64,000 nt of DNA from Pseudomonas sp. Choline-02u-1 (GCF_002836515.1 NZ_PJBC01000013.1:429027-493026); one strand, 5' to 3'; positions 39,424-48,667 are shown, counted from the stretch's first letter. Program-made: numbers and translations. The notes: generated by a model not told the origin, from the letters alone.

Positions 39424-40695
39424 TCAGAAGCGGTAAGTCGCGCCGACACCGAAGCCGTTTGCCGAGTTTTCATACTTGGCATCGTAGGTCTGGCCACGGT
39501 TGTTTTCGTTGCGAATGTTGACCGACTCTTCTTTCAGGTACGAGTACGCGACGTCGATGGTCAGGTCGTCGGTCGGGCTCCAGCCGGCACCGATACTGAA
39601 GATGGTGCGGTCGCCAGTCGGGATGCGCGGCGAGCGGTCTTCGTTATTGGTTGGCGACTGGTCGAAGGTCAGACCGGTACGCAGTACCCATTCCTTGTTC
39701 AGCTGATACGAGGTACCCACGGCGTAGGCCCACGAGTCATGCCAGTTCTGATCTTCATTGATCGTACCGAACTGACTGGCAAGCAGAGGCTGCACACCGG
39801 AGTTCTTCACGGTGATCTTGTCCAGCTGGCTCCAGCGGGTCCAGGTGGTACCGGCGTAGACATTCCAGCGATCGTTGATCGCCTGAGTGACCGACAGGTC
39901 CACGGATTCCGGCGTGGTGATCTTCAGCGAAGCGTCGTACTTCTGACTGGCGCCAACGCCCACGAGCGCCAGCGCGTTGTAATTGACCTTGGTGTTGCCT
40001 TCGAGCTTGTAGTCGACTTTTGAGTGATAAGTCAGGCCCACACGCGTGGTGTCGGTGGCCTGGACCAGCAAGCCGACGTTATAGCCCAGCGCGGTGTCGT
40101 CACCCTTGATCTTGACCTTGCCATCCGGCAGTGCCTGGGTAATCGACAGGTTGGATTCCAGCGAGCCGTCGATGCGGTTGATGGTGGGGCCGAAACCGAT
40201 CGATACCTTGTCGTTGAAGGCGTAGCTGACGGTCGGCTGGAAGGTGATGACCTGCACTTCGGATTTGCTGCCGAAGTAACGGCCGGCGAAGCCGTTTTCA
40301 TAATCCGTGATCAGGCCAAACGGTACATACACGCCGAGACCGAATGCCCAGTGATCATCGATCGGTTTTACATAAAAGCCCATTGGTACGGCGGTGAGGG
40401 GCACCATGTCGCCCTTGTTGCTGCCGCCATTAGGGCTGGAGCTGGTATCGCTGATATCGGTATGCGCGTCGACCAGGGCGACGCCGCCGGTGACCTGTTC
40501 GCGCTTGATGCGCGCCATGCCGGCCGGGTTGCCATAAACAGTGCTTGCGTCGTCGGCAGAAGAAGATCGCCCGGCAAAACCAGTCCCCATCCCACTGATG
40601 CTTTGTTCGTTGAGGGCAAAACCTGCCGCGAAGATGTGTGTGGAGGCAAGGGTAACGGCGAGGCTAAGGGTGGTTTTGAGCATGACTTTTTTCAT
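39424..40695 (-). CDS. OmpP1/FadL family outer-membrane transporter
   Basis: The protein is a 423-residue outer-membrane beta-barrel for hydrophobic compounds, probably long-chain fatty acids. The signal peptide ends near IFAAGFALNEQS, and the N-terminal hatch has GMGTGFAGRSSSADDASTVYGNPAGMA, the conserved FadL region. It ends with a C-terminal aromatic residue (ATYRF), as outer-membrane proteins do. An AGGAG site precedes the ATG. It is leftward, with a 146-base gap to the next gene upstream. Confidence 0.93.
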   Translation of the reverse strand: MKKVMLKTTLSLAVTLASTHIFAAGFALNEQSISGMGTGFAGRSSSADDASTVYGNPAGMARIKREQVTGGVALVDAHTDISDTSSSPNGGSNKGDMVPLTAVPMGFYVKPIDDHWAFGLGVYVPFGLITDYENGFAGRYFGSKSEVQVITFQPTVSYAFNDKVSIGFGPTINRIDGSLESNLSITQALPDGKVKIKGDDTALGYNVGLLVQATDTTRVGLTYHSKVDYKLEGNTKVNYNALALVGVGASQKYDASLKITTPESVDLSVTQAINDRWNVYAGTTWTRWSQLDKITVKNSGVQPLLASQFGTINEDQNWHDSWAYAVGTSYQLNKEWVLRTGLTFDQSPTNNEDRSPRIPTGDRTIFSIGAGWSPTDDLTIDVAYSYLKEESVNIRNENNRGQTYDAKYENSANGFGVGATYRF

Positions 40696-40841
40696 TATTA
40701 GAACTCCTGGTGATCACCGGGGCGAAAATTACCAACATTTTCGTCCCAGCGCTATAGCCTGAATGCCTTGAGTTAGAGCGGTTTTGTAGGACAATCCGAC
40801 CAAAATGCCGGCCTGATGCGAGAACTTTTGAAACCGCCCGG

Positions 40842-41324
40842 TCAGCAAGCGACCTGATTCAGCGGTGAAACACAGGTTTGCCAGGCATAGGTGAAGTCGC
40901 GCAAACGGCCTTGCGGCTGGAAGGTCTGGCGCCAGATGCGCGCCATGCCGAGCAGGTCGGTCGGCGCGGGGAGGGTGGGGTTCTGTTCTTCCACCAGCAG
41001 CCAGGCGATGGCAGTGGCGTAACGCAGGTTGACGGTCAGTTCCAGATGCGGGCCGCTGAGAAACGCATGCTGGCTGGCGAGGCCGCGCACCAGGCTGGCG
41101 CGCTCCGGATCGAGCGCCAGGTAATCATCCCAAAGCGCCTGGTGGCGATGCTCGGCGATTCGGTAGAGGCCGTGGCCACGGCGGTCATGCAGGGCAGAGC
41201 CTAGGGCGGATTGGCTGGCAGCGATACCCAGCAGCAGGGATTCGGCGGTTGCGCAGTGGCGTCCCAGATAGATCAATGTGGGACGGATCACATAGCGGCA
41301 CAGTTCGCTGGCAGCGATACCCAT
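40842..41324 (-). CDS. Conserved hypothetical protein
   Basis: The 160-residue protein is mostly helical and of unknown function. It starts MGIAASELCRYVIRPTLIYLG and has two similar motifs, AASELCRYVIRPTL and GIAASQSALGSALHDR. Then come RGHGLYRIAEHRHQALWDDYLALDPERASL and a C-terminal RIWRQTFQPQGRLRDFTYAW. The composition recalls phage-type structural or lytic-peptide-adjacent proteins, but that is not enough for a name. The start has GAGGGTGTT directly upstream. It lies upstream of the FadL-type gene on the same strand. Confidence 0.7.
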   Translation of the reverse strand: MGIAASELCRYVIRPTLIYLGRHCATAESLLLGIAASQSALGSALHDRRGHGLYRIAEHRHQALWDDYLALDPERASLVRGLASQHAFLSGPHLELTVNLRYATAIAWLLVEEQNPTLPAPTDLLGMARIWRQTFQPQGRLRDFTYAWQTCVSPLNQVAC

Positions 41325-41544
41325 AACACCCTCGGTTCTTGTTGTTGGGGGCGAGTCCTGAAGGGGGCTTTGGCAGCAGTGGATCGACTCAGGCTCGCCG
41401 CAAGCGGGTCACGCCGCTTGAGTTGAAGTGTAGTGTCATATTCAGCGTGTAAAGGTTTGTTTTTAAAATATTTGTGCCATGGCTTTCCTGGCGTTAGATC
41501 GGAACATGCTTAGAAGCGCAGCGCTAACAGTGAAATATTAGGCA

Positions 41545-41575
41545 ATAAAAAGCCCCGCTTTGCAGCAGGGCTTTG
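41545..41575 (-). terminator. Terminator after the 74-residue gene
   Basis: On the minus strand AAGCCCTGC and GCGGGGCTT pair (one G-U) around TGCAAA and are followed by TTTTATTGCC, 20 bases after the stop of the small gene. Confidence 0.8.
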
Positions 41576-41596
41576 CTTTTGCAGCCTGTCCGGCTT

Positions 41597-41821
41597 TCAG
41601 GCAACCAGTGCCTGACGTGTACGCTCGATCACCGCCTGCAGCGGTTCGGCGCTGGAGTATTGATCGGGGTACAAACGCTCGCTGTGACGAGCAATGCCGT
41701 GTTCATTGACCACGGTGAAGCTGAAGCAGCCTTTGCGAGCGGCCATGATCAGGCAGTTCATTGGAGCAAAAGCGTTGGTTAGGGTGCGAATGGCATCCTG
41801 AGTCTGGATTTGAGTAGACAT
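41597..41821 (-). CDS. Small conserved protein, 74 residues
   Basis: MSTQIQTQDAIRTLTNAFAPMNCLIMAARKGC begins the chain, followed by FSFTVVNEHGIARHSERLYPDQYSSAEPLQAVIERTRQAL. It looks like a compact alpha/beta domain of the kind seen in several small Pseudomonas-only families, but I cannot name the family. It has its own terminator and a long upstream region with repeated motifs. The ribosome site is weak. Confidence 0.65.
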   Translation of the reverse strand: MSTQIQTQDAIRTLTNAFAPMNCLIMAARKGCFSFTVVNEHGIARHSERLYPDQYSSAEPLQAVIERTRQALVA

Positions 41822-41863
41822 AGTTATTAGGTGTTCCTACAAATGACACGGATAAGACCGTGC

Positions 41864-41904
41864 AACGTTAAAACGTTCCAGTAACGTTGATCACCATTGA
41901 TCAA
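41864..41904. promoter_or_regulatory. Cluster of AACGTT and TTGATCA motifs
   Basis: Three AACGTT sites (41864, 41872, 41883) are followed by two TTGATCA sites starting at 41887 and 41897, about one helical turn apart. It lies 43-83 bases upstream of the 74-residue gene on the minus strand. The arrangement suggests a regulator-binding region, but I cannot assign a protein. The spacing does not fit a full Anr/Fnr site (TTGAT-N4-ATCAA). Confidence 0.4.
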
Positions 41905-42600
41905 ACGAAGAACCCGACTGGAACAAAGCAGCCAGTTTGAAGCGCTGATAAATGAGCGCGCTTGGGCTGGCAGGTAGGTACTTAGGAGGACAGGCATCAC
42001 AGCGAGGGCAAAGGTTCTGGGCCCGGGGTGAAGATCCTGATCAATTTGCAGGTTGGTTCGGTCAGAGTAAGTGGTCTTCGCAACGCCCTTTGCTTTCATT
42101 CAAAGGCGGCGTTGTCGCAAGATTTACCTGGAAACCATCGAGGGGTCGTTCTCGCTTTTTTCGGCACTGGCTTCCTGTTGGAAGTTGACCGTGGGAGATG
42201 TTCGACCGGAATTGACTTTCAGCTTGGTACTAACGCCGCGGATAGTAACGGATCCTTTCTGGCGAAGCAAACTCCAGCTCAAAAAAAGGACGAATGGCCG
42301 TGTTCGGGTTTGACCATCCGTCGGCGCCCACGTTTTCATAAGCGCTCTTGACCTTTGATAACCGAGCAAAGCGACTCGAAAAAGCGCGTGCATATAACCG
42401 GCTCACAGGTACTTGTGCACATTGGTTGCGCAGAGCGTAACGCAACTGTCACATCAATCCTGACTCCAGCCGCTGCCTGTATGAAAAGTTTAAGTCAATG
42501 AAAAATATCGCCTTTTTTTGTTGGTGAAAAAATCGTCAGTTTGACTGCGAGCCCCATTCCATAAGGCTTTGCGAGGATTGGAAGGCGGTTGTCCACTGAC

Positions 42601-42623
42601 TTATCCACAGCTTCTGTGGATTG
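42601..42623. promoter_or_regulatory. Inverted DnaA-box pair, one perfect
   Basis: TTATCCACA (perfect consensus) is followed by TGTGGATTG in inverted orientation after five bases. It lies about 105 bases before the start of the Sel1-like gene. The pair can also form a hairpin ATCCACAG-CTT-CTGTGGAT. Confidence 0.5.
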
Positions 42624-42728
42624 TCCCTAGCGCTTGCTCTAGGACGGGCGTGCCGGGTTTTTTTCGACTTTACCTGTAAGAAAAAGAGAGTAAAGTGGCG
42701 CGCCTTCCGATCTGTCCCGCAGTGCTTT

Positions 42729-43052
42729 ATGAAGTTTCGCTCAGTATCAGACTCTGTCACCTCCAACCCGTCCTCCGTTACCGCCCCCAAGCGTTTTTCC
42801 GTGCGCGTGGCTGAATGGCTGCTCGATGCGCCGCGCCTGAGCGACAGCCCGAGCGCCAAGCATCTTGCCGGGCGCCTGCTTAAACAACCGGCCCGGGAAG
42901 GCGTTGTCGCCGCGCAAAGCCGCCTCGGCCAGTTGATTTGTCGTGAATGCGGTAACGCCCGTGACCGCCGTATCGGTCAGGAGTTGTTGCGTCAGGCGGC
43001 CCGCGCCGGTGACCGACGCGCGCAGCAGGAACTCGGTCTGATCGAAGACTGA
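42729..43052 (+). CDS. Small Sel1-repeat-like protein
   Basis: The protein is a 107-residue basic protein. The C-terminal half, AAQSRLGQLICRECGNARDRRIGQELLRQAARAGDRRAQQELG, has the spacing of one and a half Sel1-type (TPR-like) repeats. The N-terminal half contains RVAEWLLDAPRLSDSPSAKHLAGRL. The protein probably acts in protein-protein contact. The start is the ATG of MKFRSVSDSV; the region upstream in frame has stop-free but unlikely sequence. rmuC follows after 61 bases. Confidence 0.75.
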   Translation: MKFRSVSDSVTSNPSSVTAPKRFSVRVAEWLLDAPRLSDSPSAKHLAGRLLKQPAREGVVAAQSRLGQLICRECGNARDRRIGQELLRQAARAGDRRAQQELGLIED

Positions 43053-43113
43053 GCTGTCCAAGGCCTGACACCTTGGTTAACCTTCAGGCTTTATCCGATT
43101 GGCAGGAGTCGCT

Positions 43114-44592
43114 ATGGCTATGGACTTGACCAGCGCATTGCTTGGTCTTGCGGCAGCAGGGTTGCCGCTGCTGGCGCTGGCCTGGCAACTGCAACGCCGG
43201 GCCAGCAGCGGCCAGGCCGATCTGGCCTTGCTCGAAGAGCGCCTGGCCATGGCGCAACTGGCCCAGGACGGCCTCACCGCGCAGCTTGAAGCGAGCCGCG
43301 ATGAAATTGCCGACCTCGGCCAGGCCAACGCTGCCAAGCAGGCAGACCTTGCCGCCCTGCGGCGCGAAGTCGAATTGCTGCAGATCGAGCGTGATGACGC
43401 CCGCGATGCTTCCCACGCGTGGAACCTCGAACGCGCCAACAAGGACGCTGAGTTGCGCCGTCTTGATGCTCACGCGGCATCGCTCAGCGCCGAACTGCGT
43501 GAGCAACAGGAAAGCCATCAACAACGCCTGAACGATCTGCAGGGCTCGCGCGATGAGTTGCGTGCACAGTTCGCCGAACTGGCCGGCAAGATCTTCGATG
43601 ACCGCGAGCAGCGCTTTGCCGAAACCAGCCAACAACGGCTCGGACAGTTGCTCGATCCGTTGAAAGAGCGCATCCAGTCCTTTGAAAAACGCGTGGAAGA
43701 AAGCTATCAGGCTGAAGCCCGCGAGCGTTTCTCGCTGGCCAAGGAGCTGGAGCGTTTGCAGGCGTTGAATCTGCGTTTGAGCGACGAAGCGACCAATCTG
43801 ACCCGCGCGCTCAAGGGTCAGAAAACCCAGGGCAATTGGGGCGAACTTATCCTCGAGCGCGTTCTTGAGCACGCTGGTCTGGAAAAGGGTCGCGAGTACC
43901 AGACGCAGGTCAATCTCAAAGGCCCGGACGGCGAGCGCTTCCAGCCCGATGTGATCATTTACCTGCCCGGCGACAAGCAGGTGGTGGTCGATTCGAAGGT
44001 CAGCCTCACCGCTTATCAACAATATGTTGCGGCAGATGACGACACCCTCGGGCAGATCGCAATCAAACAGCACGTGCTGTCGCTGCGCAATCACGTCAAA
44101 GGCCTGGCCGGTAAGGATTACAAACGTCTGGAAGGCTTGCACAGCCTGGATTTCGTTTTGCTGTTCGTACCGATTGAGGCAGCATTTTCCGCGGCGTTAC
44201 AGGCTGAACCGTCGCTGTTTCAGGAAGCTTTTGACCGCAACATCGTGATTGTCAGCCCGACCACGTTGCTGGCCACGCTGCGGGTGATCGACAGTCTGTG
44301 GAAGCAGGAGCGGCAGAGCCAGAACGCCCGGGAAATCGCCGAGCGCGCGGGCTGGCTGTACGACAAGTTCGTGTTGTTTATTCAGGATCTGGACGAAGTG
44401 GGCAATCGTCTGCAGCAACTGGACAAGGCTTACAGCTCAGCGCGTAACAAGCTCACAGAAGGGCGCGGCAATCTGGTCAGTCGTAGTGAGCAATTGAAGT
44501 TGCTCGGTGCGCGGGCGAGCAAGAGCTTGCCGGCGGATCTGCTGGAGCGGGCGATGACGGATGTTGATGGGTTGGTTGAGTTGCCTGAGTAA
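43114..44592 (+). CDS. rmuC: DNA recombination protein RmuC
   Basis: RmuC limits DNA inversion and rearrangement and carries a predicted nuclease-like domain. The 492-residue protein has an N-terminal membrane helix (LLGLAAAGLPLLALAWQL) and a long coiled coil (about 25-160). The RmuC domain contains KGQKTQGNWGELILERVLEHAGL, FQPDVIIYLPGDKQVVVDSKVSL and LHSLDFVLLFVPIE. The ATG has AGGAG six bases upstream; an earlier TTG is in frame but less well placed. It is followed by a block of repeats before the convergent sensor kinase. Confidence 0.94.
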   Translation: MAMDLTSALLGLAAAGLPLLALAWQLQRRASSGQADLALLEERLAMAQLAQDGLTAQLEASRDEIADLGQANAAKQADLAALRREVELLQIERDDARDASHAWNLERANKDAELRRLDAHAASLSAELREQQESHQQRLNDLQGSRDELRAQFAELAGKIFDDREQRFAETSQQRLGQLLDPLKERIQSFEKRVEESYQAEARERFSLAKELERLQALNLRLSDEATNLTRALKGQKTQGNWGELILERVLEHAGLEKGREYQTQVNLKGPDGERFQPDVIIYLPGDKQVVVDSKVSLTAYQQYVAADDDTLGQIAIKQHVLSLRNHVKGLAGKDYKRLEGLHSLDFVLLFVPIEAAFSAALQAEPSLFQEAFDRNIVIVSPTTLLATLRVIDSLWKQERQSQNAREIAERAGWLYDKFVLFIQDLDEVGNRLQQLDKAYSSARNKLTEGRGNLVSRSEQLKLLGARASKSLPADLLERAMTDVDGLVELPE

Positions 44593-44890
44593 AATTCCCA
44601 GGCTCGTTTTTTTCTGGCTGATTGGGGGCATATCCGTTGCTGCGGTCGTGGCCGCTGGCGGTTTCGCCTGACGGCGACTTACTTTTTTACAAGCGCCCGG
44701 AATGCCGGCCCCAAAAAAATAAGCAAAAAACGCTAGCTCCTACGTTCGGCCCTCGCAGGCTCGGGTTCCTTCGCTCCGGGACTGATCCGGGCGCAGCGGC
44801 TACGGTTTGCTTCGCTGCACCTATTTGCGCTGTGTCTGGCTGCGCCAGACGGTCGCTGCGCTCCCACGCCCGGATCAATCCCTCCACTCA
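44593..44890. repeat. Long intergenic repeat (CATATCCGTTGCTGCGG type)
   Basis: A mosaic of conserved words seen in Pseudomonas intergenic repeats fills this stretch. They are GGGGCATATCCGTTGCTGCGG, GCGACTTACTTTTTTACAAGCG, AATAAGCAAAAAACGC, and GCTCCTACGTTCGGCCCTCG with matching GCTGCGCTCCCACGC near its far end. It has no plausible reading frame. It follows rmuC directly. Confidence 0.75.
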
Positions 44891-44945
44891 GCCTTCCGAC
44901 GTCGCCGGTGAATCAAGATCAAAAGCACTCGAGCTTGCGCTCATT

Positions 44946-45021
44946 GTGTAGGAGCTGCCGAAGGCTGCGATCTTTTGCTTTTGCTTTTGCTTTTCTGTGG
45001 GAGCGAGCCTGCTCGCGAAGG
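44946..45021. repeat. TGTAGGAGCTGC repeat joined to a REP arm
   Basis: TGTAGGAGCTGCCGAAGGCTGCGATCTTTTG is followed by a short (CTTTTG) tandem run and then by CTGTGGGAGCGAGCCTGCTCGCGAAGG. Members of the two palindromic families lie side by side without their partner arms. The sensor kinase stop is 19 bases beyond. Confidence 0.85.
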
Positions 45022-45039
45022 CGTCTGCAAGAGCACCCT

Positions 45040-48000
45040 CTACAGCGGCAAATACCGACTCAACAGTGCCCGCAACGCCGCCGGCTTCACCGGTTTGGCC
45101 AGATAATCCAGTCCCGCCGCGTGCACCTGGGCCACGGTCTCCGGGCGCCCATCTGCGCTGATGACCACGCCGGGCACCGGTTCGCCCAGCCGCGTGCGCA
45201 ACCACGCCATCAGCTCTGTGCCAGTGTCGCCGTGGTCGAGGTGATAGTCGACCAGCGCCAGTTGCGGCCGCACGCCTTCAGCCAGTATCGCCGCGCATTC
45301 TTCGCGGTTGCGCGCCGTCCACACCTGGCAGCCCCAGCGACTCAACAGGCTGTTCATGCCGATCAGAATGCTGTCTTCGTTATCGATGCACAGCACCTGC
45401 GCGCCGCTGAGCAGTTTGCCGTTTAGTTCCACGGTGGCACTTGCCGGAGGCGTTTGCGTACGGGCAATGGGCACCGTCACGCTGAACACACTGCCGCGCC
45501 CCGGCCATGAGCGAACGCGCAAGGTATGTCCGAGCACGCGGCACAAGCCGTCGGCGATCGCCAGCCCCAGACCCAGGCCCTTCTCGGCGCGGGTCTGGTG
45601 GCTGTCGAGGCGTTTGAATTCTTCGAAAATCACCTGCTGCTTGTCTTCCGGAATACCCGGGCCGCGATCCCAGACTTCCAGACACAATTCGTCGTCACGC
45701 CGGCGCACGCCCAGCAGCACCGGGCCTTTGGCGTAGCGGAACGCGTTGGTGAGGAAGTTCTGCAAAATCCGCCGCAGCAGCTTGATGTCGCTGTCGATGC
45801 GCAATTGGCTACCCCGCACGCGGAACGTCAGTTTCTGCTCCTGCGCCAGCGCTTTGAACTCGGCACCGAGGGTGTCAAACAGCTCATTGACGGCGAACGC
45901 TTTGCGATCAGGGTTGATCTTGCCGTTTTCCAGGCGCGAGATGTCCAGCAGATCGCTGATCAGGTCTTCCGCCGAACGCAGTGAGCTGTCGAGGTGTTGC
46001 ACCAACTGCTGCGCCTCTGCGCTCAAGCCTTCGTTTTGATGGGAGAGGGCGGCGGAGAACAGACGCGCGGCGTTCAGCGGCTGCATCAAGTCATGGCTGA
46101 CGGCGGCGAGGAAGCGGGTTTTCGACTGGTTGGCCGCCTCGGCGTTGCCCTTGGCTTCGGTGAGTGCGACGTTGAGTTGCGACAGTTCCTGGGTGCGCTC
46201 GCTGACCCGTTGTTCCAGCCCTTCGTTGGCCTCGGTCAGCGCCTGTTCGGCTTCGCGGAACGCGGTAATGTCGGTGAAACTCATGACGAAACCGCCGCCG
46301 GGCATCGGGTTGCCGATCAGTTCGATCACTCGACCATTGGGGAACAGCCGTTCGGAAGTGTGCGCACGGCCCTGACGCATCCAGTGCAGACGCCGGGCAA
46401 CGTGCACTTCCGCTTCGCCGGGGCCGCACAAACCGCGTTCGGCGTTGTAGCGAATGATGTCGGCAATCGGCCTTCCGACGCTGATCAGGCCGTCGGGGTA
46501 GTTGAACAGCTCCAGATAACGCCGGTTCCACGCCACCAGTTTCAGCGATTGGTCGACCACGCTGATGCCTTGCGTGATGTTTTCGATCGCGCCTTGCAGC
46601 AGTGCGCGGTTGAATTGCAGCACTTCCGAGGCTTCGTCAGCGATTCGGACTACGTCCTCCAGCTGCATTTCCCGGCCTTCGATGGCGGCCTTTACTACGG
46701 CGCGCGTCGAAGAAGCGCCAAGAACACCGGCGAGCAAGCGTTCGGTGTGGGCAATCCATTCGCTGTCGGCGTTCTGGTTGGGGTTGAAGCCTTTGCCCTG
46801 GCGGTAAGCGAAACGAATGAAGCTTTGCCGCGCACGTTCTTCGCCGACAAATCGTGCCGCCAGTTGCAGCAGATCGTCGATCTGCACTGCCAGCATCGAA
46901 CGAGCATTAGGACGCTCGCTGATTTCCTGGCCGATAAAGCGCCCGGCCTGCCAATGTTCCGAAACCCGCGTGCGCGACAGCACCGAGACCCAGGCAAATA
47001 ACGTGAAATTACCAGCCAGCGACAACACCACGCCTTGGGTCAACGGTGTGATCGGCAGGTTCAGCGGATTGCTGTGCAGCCACGCCAACCCCGGGAAACT
47101 CGTCAGCGACCAACCGAGACTGTGCGCGGCAATCGGCAATACCAGCGTGTAGAACCAGAGGAAAGTGCCAGTGGCCAGACCGGCGAACACGCCACGGCGA
47201 TTTGCCTGTTTCCAGTACAACGCGCCGAGCATCGCCGGTGCCAGTTGCGTCACCGCCGCGAAGGCAATCTGGCCAATGGTCGCCAGGCTCGCGGTCGAGC
47301 CAAGCAAGCGATAACTGACGTAGGCCAGCAGCAGGATCACCACGATGCTCACCCGGCGCACCGAGAGCATCCACTGGCGGAACACTTCGAACGGGCGCTC
47401 GGCGTTATTACGACGCAGCAGCCACGGCAACAGCATGTCGTTGGAAACCATGGTCGACAGCGCAACGCTGGCGACAATCACCATGCCGGTCGCTGCCGAT
47501 GCGCCACCGATAAACGCCAGCATCGCCAGCGCCGGATGGGCCTGGGCCAGCGGCAGGCTGATCACGAACGAGTCGGGTAGCACGTGGCTGGGCAGCATCA
47601 TCTGACCGGCGAGAGCGATCGGGACGACAAACAGTGCGGCCAGAGCCAGGTAGGCCGGGAACACCCATTTCGCCAAGCGCAGATCCTGCGGATCAATGTT
47701 CTCCACCACGGTGACGTGAAATTGCCGAGGCAGGCAGATGATCGCCATCATCGCCACGCCGGTCTGCACCACCATCGACGGCCAGTTGATGGTTTCTTTC
47801 CAATAGGCTTCAAGGCGCGGGGCGAGCATCGCCTGATTGAACAGGTCGTCGAAACCGTCATACAGGCCGTACGTGACGAAGGCGCCGACGGCGAGAAAGG
47901 CGAACAGCTTGACCAGCGATTCGAAAGCGATCGCCAGCACCATGCCTCGGTGGTGTTCGGTGGCGTCGAGGTTGCGCGTGCCGAAAACGATGGTGAACAA

Positions 48001-48510
48001 CGCCAGCACCAGCGACACGATCAGCGCGGTGTCCTGAGCGCGAGTGCCCATGGCATCGGCGCCGGCGCCGATCAACAGGTTCACGCCGAGGACGATGCCT
48101 TTGAGCTGCAAGGCAATATAAGGCAACACGCCAACCAGGCAGATCAGCGCCACGACCACCGCCAGCGATTGCGATTTGCCGTAGCGCGCGGCGATGAAGT
48201 CGGCGATGGAGGTGATGTTCTCCTGTTTGCTGATCATCACCATTTTCTGCAGGACCCACGGCGCGCCGACCAGCAGCAGGATCGGCCCGAGGTAGATCGG
48301 CAGGAATGACCACAGTTGTTCCGCCGCCTGACCGACCGCGCCGAAGAATGTCCAACTGGTGCAGTAAACGGCCAGCGACAGGCTGTATACCCAGGCACGC
48401 ACGCGCGGCGGCAATGGTGTGCTGCGACGGTCGCCGTAGAAGGCGATAGCGAACATGATGGCCATGTAGGCCAGGGCAACGACGGCGATCAGCCCGGTGG
48501 ACAACGACAT
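45040..48510 (-). CDS. SLC5-type hybrid sensor histidine kinase (CrbS/MxtR-like)
   Basis: The protein has 1156 residues. About 13 N-terminal membrane helices form a sodium:solute symporter (SLC5/SSS) domain (about 1-560). This is followed by a linker with RPNARSMLAVQIDDLLQLAARF (STAC-like), a PAS domain (VVDQSLKLVAWNRRYLELF) and a coiled coil. A HisKA domain with His806 in AVSHDLMQPLNAARL follows, then a HATPase domain (GLGLGLAIADGLC) and a C-terminal receiver with Asp1088 in LALVDYHLDHGDTG. This architecture matches the CrbS/MxtR kinases that control acetate use with CrbR/ErdR. The match is by architecture only. The start has GGGAG upstream. Confidence 0.9.
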   Translation of the reverse strand: MSLSTGLIAVVALAYMAIMFAIAFYGDRRSTPLPPRVRAWVYSLSLAVYCTSWTFFGAVGQAAEQLWSFLPIYLGPILLLVGAPWVLQKMVMISKQENITSIADFIAARYGKSQSLAVVVALICLVGVLPYIALQLKGIVLGVNLLIGAGADAMGTRAQDTALIVSLVLALFTIVFGTRNLDATEHHRGMVLAIAFESLVKLFAFLAVGAFVTYGLYDGFDDLFNQAMLAPRLEAYWKETINWPSMVVQTGVAMMAIICLPRQFHVTVVENIDPQDLRLAKWVFPAYLALAALFVVPIALAGQMMLPSHVLPDSFVISLPLAQAHPALAMLAFIGGASAATGMVIVASVALSTMVSNDMLLPWLLRRNNAERPFEVFRQWMLSVRRVSIVVILLLAYVSYRLLGSTASLATIGQIAFAAVTQLAPAMLGALYWKQANRRGVFAGLATGTFLWFYTLVLPIAAHSLGWSLTSFPGLAWLHSNPLNLPITPLTQGVVLSLAGNFTLFAWVSVLSRTRVSEHWQAGRFIGQEISERPNARSMLAVQIDDLLQLAARFVGEERARQSFIRFAYRQGKGFNPNQNADSEWIAHTERLLAGVLGASSTRAVVKAAIEGREMQLEDVVRIADEASEVLQFNRALLQGAIENITQGISVVDQSLKLVAWNRRYLELFNYPDGLISVGRPIADIIRYNAERGLCGPGEAEVHVARRLHWMRQGRAHTSERLFPNGRVIELIGNPMPGGGFVMSFTDITAFREAEQALTEANEGLEQRVSERTQELSQLNVALTEAKGNAEAANQSKTRFLAAVSHDLMQPLNAARLFSAALSHQNEGLSAEAQQLVQHLDSSLRSAEDLISDLLDISRLENGKINPDRKAFAVNELFDTLGAEFKALAQEQKLTFRVRGSQLRIDSDIKLLRRILQNFLTNAFRYAKGPVLLGVRRRDDELCLEVWDRGPGIPEDKQQVIFEEFKRLDSHQTRAEKGLGLGLAIADGLCRVLGHTLRVRSWPGRGSVFSVTVPIARTQTPPASATVELNGKLLSGAQVLCIDNEDSILIGMNSLLSRWGCQVWTARNREECAAILAEGVRPQLALVDYHLDHGDTGTELMAWLRTRLGEPVPGVVISADGRPETVAQVHAAGLDYLAKPVKPAALRALLSRYLPL

Positions 48511-48667
48511 GCAGCACTCCCGACAAAAGACGCCGGGCACTCCTGCCCGGGCGGACAGTCTCGCATGCGAGAGGCGGTTAGTCAGTGTCGACCAAGGTCG
48601 TGGCGTGGCGGGGTGTCGCAGGCATGGATCGTTGCGTTTGTGCGTTGACACTGCCCGGGCGCAATCG

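Larger units (their letters stand above)
41822..42728. other. 907-base region without a recognisable gene
   Basis: No ORF here has a convincing ribosome site, composition or known domain, and the short ORFs on both strands look accidental. It is AT-richer than its neighbours, especially 42480-42540. Contents noted are the motif cluster at 41864-41904 and the DnaA-box pair at 42601-42623. A possible sigma-70 promoter for the next gene, TTTACC-16-TAAAGT, lies at 42669-42696. It could hold a long 5' leader for the leftward gene or an unannotated small RNA. Confidence 0.5.

Noticed and set aside
41887..41904. TTGATCACCATTGATCAA as an Anr/Fnr box
   Set aside because: The consensus TTGAT-N4-ATCAA is not met; the half sites are direct repeats of a small palindrome with wrong spacing.
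41827..42445. Short minus-strand reading frames in the 41.8-42.7 kb region
   Set aside because: They have weak or absent ribosome sites, odd composition and no domain, so I treat the region as non-coding for now.
44973..44995. CTTTTG tandem run as a phase-variable repeat
   Set aside because: There are only about three units and the run is intergenic between convergent genes, so no gene would switch with copy number.
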